From Blasia pusilla (taxonomy: Eukaryota; Marchantiophyta; Marchantiopsida; Blasiales), in the NCBI GenBank assembly GCA_050084515.1, contig CM114272.1:58404001-58468000 (forward strand): a DNA stretch of 64,000 bases. The letters are read 5' to 3'. Shown here piece by piece: positions 33,403 to 43,900 of the stretch. The position numbers were made by a program, and so were the translations under genes. The notes beneath the pieces are model-generated. The model was not told the origin of the DNA. It made no database searches and saw only the letters and a list, made by a program, of their open reading frames with translations. Within the stretch, counting starts at the first letter, position 1, and each line of letters starts with the position of its first letter.

Positions 33403-34110
33403 GGGCATGCCGTTTTTACTACTCTTTATTTTGAATCGTGTCGGACCCCGACACGGTTCAACCCTTTCATGGCATGGAAGGGGTTGTTCCAACACTTGGA
33501 GGGTCCTCCGATGGATGACTACATGGAGTTTCGATCACTATATTCAGTTGAGATCGATGCCTGGAGGATGTATTGGGCTTCAGGGTGTCCACTAGTGGTC
33601 GCGAGGCATATGATGGGATTGTGAGAGGAGAGAGACCCACACCATCAGCCCGGAGATTAGATAAAGAGGAGGGCAGTGAGAAAGACGATGTGGAAGAGAC
33701 CTCTGGTGGTAGAGGGCCAACCAGCTTCAGCCCCACAATGGAGTTCTTCTGACAGTTGGGGAAGAGCTACCGGGCGTGACACCGACAAGTCAAGAGTCTG
33801 AGATTTTTAGCGACGATTGGGTAAGAGTCTGAGAGAGGCATTCACGCGCATGAGGAGGCTGATCATTGGTACGTATGGAGTGACTGAGGCGCAGTCAATC
33901 CAGTATTGGTACGGGGTTCTGGACCGACAACTACGGAGGAGAGTCCGAGATGCGGTGCTGATTCACACAGCGAAGCCCACATTGAAGGTGGTCTTTGAGT
34001 TGTCTAAGAGTATTGAGCTCAACATGAGTGAGGAGCAGGTAGTGACCGCTGGATTTTCTCGAGAGTCGACGGATCCACGAGCGACGGTGACCCCACAGGT
34101 GCACAAATGA
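33403..34110 (+). pseudogene. Family B gag (element 2)
   Basis: Two readable parts match the gag at 59270-59930. The first is FNPFMAWKGLFQHLEGPPMD near 33455-33520. The second is GKSLREAFTRMRR ... YWYGVLDRQLRRRVRDA ... SIELNM at 33817-34080. A stop at 33622-33624 and a shift divide them. Confidence 0.8.
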
Positions 34111-34340
34111 GCACCAAGATTACCACGGAGCGGGCCAGTGTGCCCAGAGAGCAGGGTGGGTACCGTGAGCCTATGAGGCAACGACCCGTACCAACATATG
34201 TTGCCCAGTAGGGATCGATATGGTCTTGTTGGACGTGTGGAGGGGCCTATAGGCAGAGAGATTGCCCACAGCATGGGAGAGGACCACCAGCGCCTCCGAT
34301 TGCTCTGGAGCCACAGAGGATGGCCCCACCACAACACCAG

Positions 34341-34382
34341 TGTGACTATTGCCACAGATATGGTCATACAAGGGATAGATGT
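34341..34382 (+). pseudogene. Intact-looking CCHC zinc knuckle of family B gag
   Basis: The frame reads CDYCHRYGHTRDRC, a perfect CX2CX4HX4C nucleic-acid-binding knuckle. A second, imperfect Cys motif lies about 110 bp upstream. The surrounding frame (34190-34560) is shifted and Pro/Gly/Arg-rich. Confidence 0.8.
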
Positions 34383-34916
34383 TTTGACCTTCGCCAAGGG
34401 GCACGTCCCGAGGTAGGCCGAGGGCCTGGGGGCGGTCGTCCTGAGAGGAGGTCGGGGAGTTCTTCTTGGACGTGGTGGTAGAGGACCACCACCAGCCATA
34501 GGAGATGGAGCAGGAGCACCAGAGCCGGCACTTCTCTCACACATCGATCAATTGGAGCAGAGGATTGCTGCCATGACGATGATGCAGCTTAGGGAAGGCA
34601 CGAAGCTGCGAGCAACTAGTCTGACTCCAGCTTCTACCTCTAACCCTGACCCGCGTGAGGATCTCGCCAGTATGGGATTTATGTGTAGTGCAGCCCAGGT
34701 TGAGGCAGCTGTAGTGGTGACTCGAGGTGCTACGAGAGGCACCGAGCCATCGAGAGGTGGAGTTGAGATTGACCCACCAGAGGGGACCGATGGGCGGCAG
34801 GCCAGGGTTCCACAATCATTCACATTGTCGGAGGCACTACACACACCATCGATGGTGCCTCGGCGACCAAAGGTGTTTCGACTCACGCACCTACGTCGAC
34901 GTCACGAAGAGTTGGA

Positions 34917-35930
34917 GTGACAACTCCTATGCCGGCTCGAATGGAGTCAGTGTCGACCATAGTGTTGGAGGTGGCCACCAGAGTGAGTCAGACTCCACTA
35001 TTTTCCGCCATAGAGTTGGCGACGTTGGGAGTTGGACCAGCTGAGGTGTTCCGGTTGGCCGCCACGTTGTGTGAACGTGGAGAGATGACTGCTTCTTGTT
35101 CAGAGATAGTTGAGGAGGAGGTGGTGGACTTGCCCTCAGAGCCGGTGCTCAGGACGTTCCCCACCGAGTCATGGCATGCGGCGGCGGCGAAGTTGGTAGA
35201 TATGCCAGCTCGACCGGCCATAGAGCGAGCAGTGGTGACACCTAGAGTAGTGTTACTGGATAACCGAGCTGGAGTATTTCGCTTGGTTAGTCCGACGGGG
35301 ACAGTATACCACCCGCAGCGCGTCTTACTTGATTCGGGAGCGCTACCCTTGATGTTAGGGAAGGCGGCATGTTTAGTGTTGGGGTTACGGAAGGCCGACA
35401 TTGAGCCTTGTCCCTTCCAGATACAGACCTCGATGGGGGGCGTGTTACCCACGCAATATATGACTCGAGAGGAGATAGTTTTCAGAGCCCAGCCAGAGCA
35501 TGAGACGGATAGTGCTATGGTGCGCACACGTGCGATTACGACACCCGCTGAGTCGTACGATGTGTTGGTAGGGAGTACAGTGTTATATCCCCTAGGATTC
35601 ATCCTTGACTTCTGGGAGGAGACCATTTCTTATCGGCCACAATGGCGGTCAGGTGACGGCCGGATGAGTCAGTTACCCGTGCAGTTTGCGGGACGAGGTG
35701 GTCGATCACGAGGCAAGTCTGTGACCACGTTGGCGGCTTTCCCAGGTAGTGTTAGCTGGCCAGGAGAGTTGTTGGAAGGGAACGCACATGCGGAGGATGT
35801 CCTAGTAGCGGATAGTCCCACGGAGAGACAGGCCATGGCGGGTGTCTCTTCCCATGTTGGTGAGACCTCTTCACCATTGTGGGGTACGACTCAAGAGCTA
35901 CAGAGGAGTGCCAACGACCTCGTGAGGTAG
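34917..35930 (+). CDS. Family B protease ORF (337 codons, open)
   Basis: This is the longest open frame of the element. After a Val/Thr-rich lead it has a retropepsin-like core: FRLVSPTG, then RVLLDSGALPLMLGKAACLV with a DSG active site near 35333, then LEPCPF-like (IEPCPFQIQTSMGG) and ESYDVLVGSTVLYPLGF. The copy at 60900-61460 aligns along the whole core. It would cut the polyprotein. The C-terminal 100 codons are low in recognisable features and lead to the methyltransferase. The true start is unclear, since it was probably part of a longer polyprotein. Confidence 0.75.
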   Translation: MTTPMPARMESVSTIVLEVATRVSQTPLFSAIELATLGVGPAEVFRLAATLCERGEMTASCSEIVEEEVVDLPSEPVLRTFPTESWHAAAAKLVDMPARPAIERAVVTPRVVLLDNRAGVFRLVSPTGTVYHPQRVLLDSGALPLMLGKAACLVLGLRKADIEPCPFQIQTSMGGVLPTQYMTREEIVFRAQPEHETDSAMVRTRAITTPAESYDVLVGSTVLYPLGFILDFWEETISYRPQWRSGDGRMSQLPVQFAGRGGRSRGKSVTTLAAFPGSVSWPGELLEGNAHAEDVLVADSPTERQAMAGVSSHVGETSSPLWGTTQELQRSANDLVR

Positions 35931-36008
35931 GCGTGGAGTCATGCTTTTATCCCAGAGCAGCGAGAGTCACGTGGCGATCGGGCTCTTGGCTGGAGACATT
36001 GATCCCAC

Positions 36009-37080
36009 TTGATACACACGTGGCAGTGCCCAGAGGAGGGTGTTAGGGTGTTAGATCTCTTTGGAGGGATTAGCACCGCATTGGCTGCAGTATTGCAGGC
36101 GGGCATACGGGTGCATCAGTACCTTTATGTGGAGAGAGATGAGACCGCGCGGCGAGTATCATTATGTCACGTGGCGAGATTGGTCCAGAGGTGTCATGAG
36201 TTGTTGCCGGTATCTACAGTACGAGGATATCTGCATACACTACCCGCCGACATCTCTTTGGTGGGGGCGCAGGGTCTGGATAGAGTTTGCACCATTTGGA
36301 TTGCAGGATCCGAGGTCAGGGATGTTTTGGGAGATGCTGCGAGTAGTACGACACTTGCAGGAGAGTCAGACATGTTCTCCAATTTACATCTTGGAGAACG
36401 TGCCATTTTTGGGAGACACTCGTACACGTGTGATAACAAGTGTGTATCAGGTGAGGTCCTGGTTGGGACCTCCTGTGTTATTAGATGCGGCGAGAGTTGG
36501 ATCACGTGCCCATCGTCCACGACTGTGGTGGATGAACTTGATACCATCAGGGGTACTGAGTCAAGCATACGATGGAGTCCAGAGAGCACCACATCTCACA
36601 GTGGATGCTATTTTGGGCTCAAGGCGTCAATCTCAGGTGGTGACACGGGATGATAGACCACCGTTGGCCATGGCCAATAGGGTGGGGGAGTTGAGGGCAG
36701 CCTTACCTACGTTGGTGAGCTTCCCAGAATCCTATGCCTTTCGTTAGTGAGGGCGAGGCATGATTTGGGATGAGGTGATTGAAGCATTGGAGGAGCCTAC
36801 ATCAGATGAGCACGAGCGCACCATGGGGTTCGCTACTGATACTACAGCGGTGCCACGGATGAGTGAGGCATCCCGGAGACAGGTATTGGGGCAGGCGATG
36901 GACCTCAACTGTCTCACATGGATAGTCAGCCTAGGTATGGCTGAGCAGAGACGGATGCGAGTGTCATCCATGCCGTCACGTCCACGAGTCGGACCATTGC
37001 CTCAAGTGGTCTCAGACAGCATTGGCTCAAGGCAGACGAGGAGAGATAGGCACCCATGGACTACTTGGGACGTCGTTTGA
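36009..37080 (+). pseudogene. DNMT3-like C5-cytosine methyltransferase domain inside family B pol (element 2)
   Basis: Methyltransferases of this type add a methyl group to cytosine C5 using S-adenosylmethionine. Motif I VLDLFGGISTAL is at 36048-36084 (SAM binding), followed by a YLYVERDE block (motif II-like). DPRSGMFWEMLRVVRHL lies near 36310-36360, ILENVP (motif VI) at 36388-36405, VRSWLGPPVLLDAARVGS near 36450-36505, and AHRPRLWW (motif VIII) at 36508-36531. A tail with MGF...SEASRRQVLGQAMDLN near 36823-36910 matches motifs IX-X. Against the copy at 61840, about 60 bp are missing near 36303; these held the catalytic Pro-Cys loop, and the frame shifts there. So the order is that of DNMT3 (not permuted as in plant DRM), but this copy is dead. 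Confidence 0.8.
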
Positions 37081-37237
37081 ACAGAGAGTGCGAAGGCGGC
37101 TAGAGTAGCACATGTTCATTTTTTTGGATGCGGAGCATGGTGTAGGAGGTCAGAGTGGAGTGGCTATTGCGGAGGTGGCTAGGGTTGCTACATAGCAACC
37201 AAAGCCGGAGGTTGCGTACTCTCCGAGTGGGGTCACG

Positions 37238-37618
37238 ATGGAGACTTGGGAGCCTGTGATAGGTCTCAAGTTGATAGGAGGAGAGCAAGGGCGAGTTCAT
37301 AGGTTTCAGAGAGGGCATGTCAATTGTTTTGCCTTCAGTATGAGAGACTTGGGTACGGTGAAGGATCCCAGGATACGGATTGAGTTGGCTAGTGATACGC
37401 CGATCTTTCGTCGACCCTACATGTATTGTGATATGGAGCGAGCCTTCATTCAGAGCAGGAGTGAGGACTTGTTGGAGGCAGAACTTGTGGAGTTATCACA
37501 TGGGGAGTATGCATCTGCCACAGTCATGCCGGCGAAGAAGGATATGTATGGCAATTGGACGGATAGGCGGATGTGTGGAGATTACCCACACATCGGCGAT
37601 TGCAGTTACATAGACTGA
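37238..37618 (+). pseudogene. Family B reverse transcriptase, N-terminal part; core deleted
   Basis: The frame reads TWEPVIGLKL, then IRIELASDTPIFRRPY, then VMPAKKDMYGNWTDRRMCGDY, and breaks at about 37590. What follows at 37610 already corresponds to the end of RT (IEYLGHTIYP). The middle, including the YxDD catalytic box, has been lost by an internal deletion, so this element cannot reverse-transcribe itself. Confidence 0.8.
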
Positions 37619-38450
37619 AGTTACATCAAGGAAAGTGCATATTCTTTCAAGAGCAGATTGAGTACTTGGGACACACCATATACCCGAGTGGGTAAGGCTT
37701 TCAGTAGACGAAGGTAGAGGTTATTGCGCACATTCCACGCCCTACACATGTGAGTCGAGTCCGAGCGTTTCTTGGACTGGCAAACTTCTATCGATGGTAT
37801 GTCAAGGGTTTTAGTGCGATTGCAAAGTCTTTGACCTTGGTGATGAGACTTGATCAGGTTTGGTTGTGGGGAGATGATCAAGAGCAAGCATTTCAGGAGC
37901 TCAAGGAGAGGTTGATGTCCTCACCCATTTTATAAAGACCGGTTAGGGGTCGCCCATTCCAGTTACATATGGATTGGAGCATGTTGGGTCTAGGAGCAGT
38001 GCTTACTCAGAGGGATGACAAGGAGAGGGAGTTCGTTGTGGCTTACGCAAGCCGATCGAACAACATTGCAGAGGCAAAGTACAGCTCCTACGAGGGAGAG
38101 TGTTTGGCTGCAGTCTAGGCCGTGGCACATTTTAGGTGCTATTTATTCGGCAACCCTTTCACACTTATCACTGATCATCAGCCGTTGAGGTGGTTGATGG
38201 AGTCCGACAAGCTTACGGGAAAGCTTGCCAAGTGGGCTCTATTACTACATGAGTATGAGTTTGAGGTGGTTCATAGGCCAGGTCGGCTGAACCAGGATGC
38301 GGATGGATTGAGTCGTAACCCATGTGCGAGTCAGAGAGACAAGACAGGAGCTCGATGGCACGGAGAGAGTGATGAGGAGATGGTGTCCGGTTGGCATGCA
38401 TCTGCCTATCTTTGTTGGTTGACTATGGAGTCAAACCCACGGTGATGACT
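37610..38450 (+). pseudogene. Family B RT end and RNase H
   Basis: HVSRVRAFLGLANFYRWYVK is at 37745-37805. The RNase H part begins near 37960 with HMDWSMLGLGAVLTQRD and continues with FVVAYASRSNN. A frame at 38122-38445 holds CYLFGNPFTLITDHQPLRWL and the conserved FEVVHRPGRLNQDADGLSR end. Stops lie at 37933 and 38116. Confidence 0.8.
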
Positions 38451-38599
38451 CCAGTGGTGGGGTTGGATGATGAGTCTTTGGATCCGGATGTTAGTGAGGA
38501 GGCGACAGGTGGTCGTGATATCCATGACGACGTGGAGGTTGTGGAGTTCTTGCACACTGGCGTCATTGCGAGTACAGTGAGTGCTAGGGAGCAGGATCA

Positions 38600-39273
38600 G
38601 ATCCTATAGAGAGCCAAGAGGTTCAGGTGGGAGGGGACTCACATTTTGCGGGTATGGGAGATGGTAGGATACGAGTGGTACCTCATCCTTCTCAGCGAGC
38701 ACGTGTAGTGCGACATGCCCATGAGGAGTTGGGACATTTTGGAGTAAAGCGTACTTACAGCTTACTCTAGGTTCAGTATTGGTGGCGCGGCATGCATACT
38801 GGGGTACAATAGTTTGTGGCCAGATGTATGGTATGTGACAGAATGCGAGCATCCTTCAATGCTCCCACTCCGCAGTTACATCCTTTGCCGATTATGGGTT
38901 TAGGTTATCGGTGGAGTTTAGACTTGCGGGACCTTTGCCATTGACGGGGCGTCATCATACGTACGTGTTGGTCATGGTGGAGCATTTCTCCAAGTGGTTA
39001 GAGTTGGTGGCACTACCAGACAAGGCGAGCGAGGGAACAACTTATGCGTTTCTAGATCGCGTGCTTAGTTACTTTGGTGCACCGGGGGAGGTGTTGACTG
39101 ACCAGGGTACCGAGTTCAGGGGAGAGTTTCAGGCCTTGTGTGATCAGGCGCTGATAGATCACCGCACCACGTCCAGAGATCATCCTGAGGCGGATGGGTT
39201 GGTGGAGAGAGTGGTACAGACGGTGAAGAGAGGATTGCGCAAGTATGGCTTGCAGCGGGGACAGTTGGGGTAG
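38600..39273 (+). pseudogene. Family B integrase (element 2)
   Basis: The HHCC finger is readable at about 38700-38845 (RHAHEELGHFGVKRTY ... CMVCDRM), with one stop between its halves. The core at 38911-39270 is open: VLVMVEHFSKW, VLTDQGTEFRGEF (second Asp), RDHPEADGLVERV (catalytic Glu). The stop at 39271-39273 falls right after KYGLQRGQLG. Integrase joins cDNA to the host chromosome. This core is the best preserved in the window. Confidence 0.85.
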
Positions 39274-39332
39274 TGGGACCTACAATTGTTATGGTTAGCT
39301 ATAGGTTATCGCTTTAGTCGGCAGGCATCCAT

Positions 39333-39335
<3 letters not shown>

Positions 39336-39365
<30 letters not shown>
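39336..39365. repeat. (GA)n microsatellite
   Basis: A perfect GA run inside the post-integrase region of family B element 2, at the place where the copy at 370-400 continues into coding sequence. Confidence 0.95.
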
Positions 39366-39371
<6 letters not shown>

Positions 39372-39537
39372 TGTAGTGGTATGCATATTGTGCGAGATCT
39401 TGATTTATTGGTACTTGATCGTCTCGATATTTAGATGTCATGAGTTAGCATGGTATCTTGTGTATTTATGTGCGTATTCAGTGACAATGATGTATGTTGT
39501 GTAGCGATATGTATGCGCAAGAAAAATTAAAGTGCCT

Positions 39538-39870
39538 TCTCCTACTCATTCCCCCCACTAACGCTCATGGTTCACCTTTGTTAGCAAGGTGAATCCTCAA
39601 TACTGAATCCTTGGAGATATCGTCAATAGAAGTTTTCCAATGCTATGAATGCACTAACTTTACCCACATCTGTAGAACATGGATTTGTCATATAGCCTCT
39701 ACCTTCAACTGCTAAACACTGATATCTTTTGAGTATGTTCAATCTAGTAAAACCCTCACACTTGCCTAGATGAAGCTTCAACCTATGTAACTACAATTGT
39801 CAAAATGCCTCCGCAAGGTATCACTCATACACACTTGTGGGCAGTTGAATCCATAGTCATCAAGATTCGG
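39538..39870 (-). pseudogene. Gypsy reverse transcriptase remnant, inverted
   Basis: The plus-strand words CTCATTC..CCACT, GTTAGCAAGG, ATCGTCAATAGAAGTT and CTATTGAA-like blocks follow the same order as in the inverted piece at 21630-21830. So this is another decayed minus-strand RT-to-RNase H fragment of a related element. No frame is left. Confidence 0.5.
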
Positions 39871-40091
39871 GATCCTTTTGTAGGTGACATATATTGTAGA
39901 TGGAGTAGGAAACTACTCATGATCTTGGTCTTATGCTTAGCTTGGCATATACATATATAATGGACGACCATATGTGGGCAATAAGACAAAATAGTGTGAT
40001 ACTCACTAAATAGCAATATGTTTTGACTTGTGTCCCTTACATGAATTTTAGTGGAAGAGGAAAATAAATAATTAACTAGTGAGCAGCCCAC

Positions 40092-40115
40092 TATATATAT
40101 ATATATATATATATT
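40092..40115. repeat. (AT)n microsatellite
   Basis: About twelve TA units directly beside the large foldback element; MITEs often sit in such DNA. Confidence 0.9.
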
Positions 40116-40120
40116 GATCT

Positions 40121-40450
40121 TGGTTCATTCCTTTTTTATGTCTAGATTATGCATCTCAAACAAGTAGAACAAAAAAGCTATTGGCAAGATGCTAGACTAG
40201 GGAAATCACTTTCAACGACAAGAAAAATATGATGGCGCCGAAACGTGTAGTCACTCGTTGGCCAACTCCACAGAATTTACATAATAAAGCATTTAAATTA
40301 GTAAATTCTGTGGAGTTGACTACATGTTTCAATGCCATCATATATTTCTTGTCATTGAAAATGATTTCCCTAGTCTAGCACCTTGCCAGTAGCTTTTTTG
40401 TTCTACTTGTTTGAGATACATAATCTAGACATAAAAAAGGAATGAATCAA
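40121..40450. mobile_element. Foldback MITE-like inverted repeat, about 330 bp
   Basis: The left arm, 40121-40280, and right arm, 40295-40450, are near-complete reverse complements. Examples are CATTCCTTTTTTATGTCTAG on the left against CTAGACATAAAAAAGGAATG on the right, and AATTCTGTGGAGTTG near the loop. The loop is about 15 bp. There is no coding sequence. It could be a MITE or a young inverted-repeat small-RNA locus. It lies about 520 bp past the stop of the ABCI11-like gene. Confidence 0.8.
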
Positions 40451-40971
40451 AATTGCTGAGGGTTTTCAATAGTTGTGATTTTAGTATCTTAGCAATATGA
40501 GCATATGTTGTAGTTCTAAATATTTAAAGCATTTAAATAATTCCTTGCAAGAAAGGAAATTCCTGCTAGTTGTCCCATGGGAGTAACTTTGAACTGATAA
40601 TTCTTAGGTCAGTAATCTTTTGACAAAAAAACTCGAATTACAAGAAGTCACAAGTCCATCAAAACCCTTTCTTTCACTTCAGACTTTCATTCTCTATTTT
40701 CTTTACATTTTAGTGAATTTGCAACCAATTATAGCTTGCAAATGTAACTGAAGATATTTGACCACATATATTCAATATCCATAGACGGTAGACTGACAGG
40801 CCAACTTGGTTACAATAAAAAATTGCCAGGAGGATTGAAACTATTCCTTAATTACATCATCAAGACAATGTGTCTGTCTGCCAAGTAATAAAGTGCCACT
40901 TGGAATGTTCATCCTCACATTCACTTAAAGGACATTGAATGCGAAAACGTAGCCTGTTCCAGGTCCCTGGA
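40451..40971. other. 3' flank of the ABCI11-like gene
   Basis: AT-rich, no gene seen. It should hold the 3' UTR and polyadenylation region of the minus-strand gene that ends at 40972. Confidence 0.5.
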
Positions 40972-43900
40972 TCATTTTTTCCTGGGCCATGGCTGTTGCG
41001 TTAAATGACCACCCATGTCCATCCGCCATGCTTTATCAACTAAAGATGTTAGTTCCCTGAGTCAACATAAAACCATATCATTGTTTGAGCAACAAGTGAA
41101 GTTGATTCCATGTGAAACTGTCAGTAGCAAGCAAGACCTTTGCCAAATCTACTAGCTCAAAGAAAACAAATTCCCACGAATGTGCGCACTTAGCACTATG
41201 GACTCCATAGTGCTAAACTTGCTAAAGAGAATTTCCCAATGAAAATCTTTGCAAAATGACCCTGAAAACAAGAAATTACCACTATTCTAGCAACTGTCTA
41301 ACATGTCTTTTACTTCAATGAACCTAGCTCTAATGTAGACTTCAATCAACCTAGCTCTAGGCGTCTACAAGAAAGACTACACAAATGGAGATTAGAGTGA
41401 TTCCAAGCGTCTGAAAAACACAATATGAGTTGCTTACTTAAGGTCGTGGCTGACTACAATTAGTGTACATTCTTTCTTCAGAGCTGCCAAAAGCTTAACC
41501 ACATCTGCTCGGGCCCTCCAATCTGCATTCAACATCTGCAGGTCAGAGAATATCTCTTTCTAAGAAGAACAATCGAGGTTCCATGAAATTTGCTGATGCC
41601 GAATATAAATTTAACACTCTTTCTGTGTCCTTTTCTTCTACTAGAATCTGCAGCTGAAAAGGTGTTATAACATACTAAATCACATTCTGTGTTGTAAAAT
41701 TCATGAAGAATGTCATTACTTCTTTTCATGCCTCCTACTTAAATTCACCCCAATTTCAAGTTTAAGACGCACTGGTCAGTGTAGTAGCTCTTAGTTTCAA
41801 CACATTAGAAGCTCTTAGGCTGTTTGGCTGTTTGCCTAAATAGTAGAACCATCAATATTGTCAAATGCTTACCACCTAACAAGATGTGATCGAGCATGTT
41901 GTAAGAACATAGTAACTTGGAGTCTACTATAGTGAATAGTAACTGATAGAATTAGTGTTTTACCATAGTAAAGAGTAAGTAGTTGTTACCATAGATTTAC
42001 CTCAGTGATTCTGTGAATTACTAGGGGCAGCCGACCCTAACCCTAAAACCCTAAAACCTAGAGCTTAGTCTTTTGGCTATATGTAACCCCTAGTGGATTC
42101 CCTGCGAATTTACACTCACACCTTTTCGTACACAATTCTGAGCTTGAGGAGCTGATTGAACAGCACTGAGTGTGCTTGGCTTACCTGAGTGGAGTGTTCT
42201 TGTGATCTTAGTAGTGCTTCTGTGTGCTTCTGCTTAGAGACTGAGTGGTCTGCTGACTTGAGGGGTTCAGTGAGTCTTGTGATGCAAGGTGTCTAGTACT
42301 ACTAACCTGAGTGGTGGTTGTTCCACTAAGTGTGCTTGTGAATGCCAGGTACTCTGGTGGTACATGTTGTCTAGTGCTTTCCTCTACAATTAACCTGAGT
42401 GGTTGCTATTGCATTAAGTGTGCTTATGAGAGCTAGGTTGTAGAGAAACTCATATCTTCAAAGCCTATCACAACTGCCTCCCAGACAAAGCTTGTAGGAT
42501 GAGCCCAGAAACTCTTCAACAAGATGATAAAAGACTTCCCTCAACAGCGATCTAGCTTCATGAGATTGTCCACAGTAATTAGGGTATTTCATCTCTTCTT
42601 CAACACCAGCCAGATTTAATGGCCCAAGTAAACAATGATTCCTACCTAGACCAGCAAGAGGTTCATCAAGCAGCATAATACTGGGCATTCGCACCTGCAC
42701 AATAAGTGTGTGTTAGTAAAAAACAATGGCAGCCTTGATCTACAATACAGGGCACTACAAACTACAACTTGTCCACAAATTTGTCCCACACAGAGACGCA
42801 GGAGAGACGTCCTCCTTAAAAGGCCTATGAAAGTGGTTAGTTATCGTAAGAGGTAGGGAAAATTTAATTACACCAAAACAATAGTAAGCCCAAGAATTAG
42901 CTAGCACAGTAAAATGCATTTCTTTTAAAACTTCTTCTCTCCAAGACAATAAAAAGTGCCAGAAAGAAAGCATGATACCAATTGTACAGCTAGTGCAAGC
43001 CGTCGTTTGTAGCCATCACTCAATGCGCGAGGATTCATGTCAAGAGGCATTCCTGAGAGCCCAACCTGCAGTTTACCAACGCCAGGTAAATTTCTAGGCT
43101 TTATGCAAACAGAAAGAGGTCATGACCGGTAAGCCTAGAGTGAGCTTCACCAAGTTCAAGCTTGCCAATCTAATGCAGGGAACTTTTCCACGAATTGAAT
43201 CGATTACAATTTTAGTCAAGGCCGCTCTTAGGCATGAGCACCAGCTATCTCCCTAAATTCTCCACAGTAGCTATTTCCAAATGTGCCATCTCCCAAAGGC
43301 CAACTTCCTTCATCAGAAGGTGGCATTGCAAATGAATACTTCAAAACATTCTGGGCTTTCAAGAGATTGCAAATAGAGCCAAGGTGATTACAGCATAAAC
43401 TGCATTCTGCAGTCTCATTGTCAGCGCATGTCTCAAGAGCTGATCTTGTGTCTGCTTAGGAAATCCAAATACAAGCTCCTCCAGTATGGAATCGGTCAAA
43501 AAGTATCTGCTCAGACCAACATGTCGTCATCAAATAACTATGCTACTGACGGTTGGTTTCTATTCAATGTCAGGAAGAAGAGCAAATTGTGTATTCATGT
43601 CATGTAGAGGAAATAAGAAAGTTGTGGGTGGCACTGTGTTCACAATCCCAAATTAGCAACAAGATCTACCTTTCAGGAAATTGGAAAACAATCCCAACAC
43701 GAGCTGACAAAGATCCTGGCCCGGAGGGCTTTTTGACGATGTCCGTATTGTCTTTACCAACATAAATCGAACCCTCAGTTGGCGTGGCCAGACCTCCTAA
43801 CACCTGAAACGAAAAAGATGCAAAGATCATGTGGAGAAATTCCACAGACCAGAGATACACTGTAGGAAGTTTCCATGCTATACTAAAAGGAGCTTGAAAA

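Larger units (their letters stand above)
33403..39510 (+). mobile_element. Family B Ty3/gypsy element 2, 5' end missing
   Basis: The order is gag, zinc knuckle, protease, methyltransferase, RT (core deleted), RNase H, integrase. The 5' LTR, leader and start of gag are absent at the junction with the chromovirus LTR. The PHD finger and a clear 3' LTR are also absent: after the integrase there is a GA repeat, then a diverged relative of the 104-bp repeat at 1164. Confidence 0.85.

Noticed and set aside
33403-33460. Target-site duplication for the chromovirus at its right border
   Set aside because: The five bases after the LTR (GGGCA) do not recur before the truncated left LTR, so no duplication can be claimed.
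42037-42064. Telomere-like words ACCCTAA and ACCCTAAAA
   Set aside because: Only a few imperfect units, inside an LTR-like stretch. Not an interstitial telomere.
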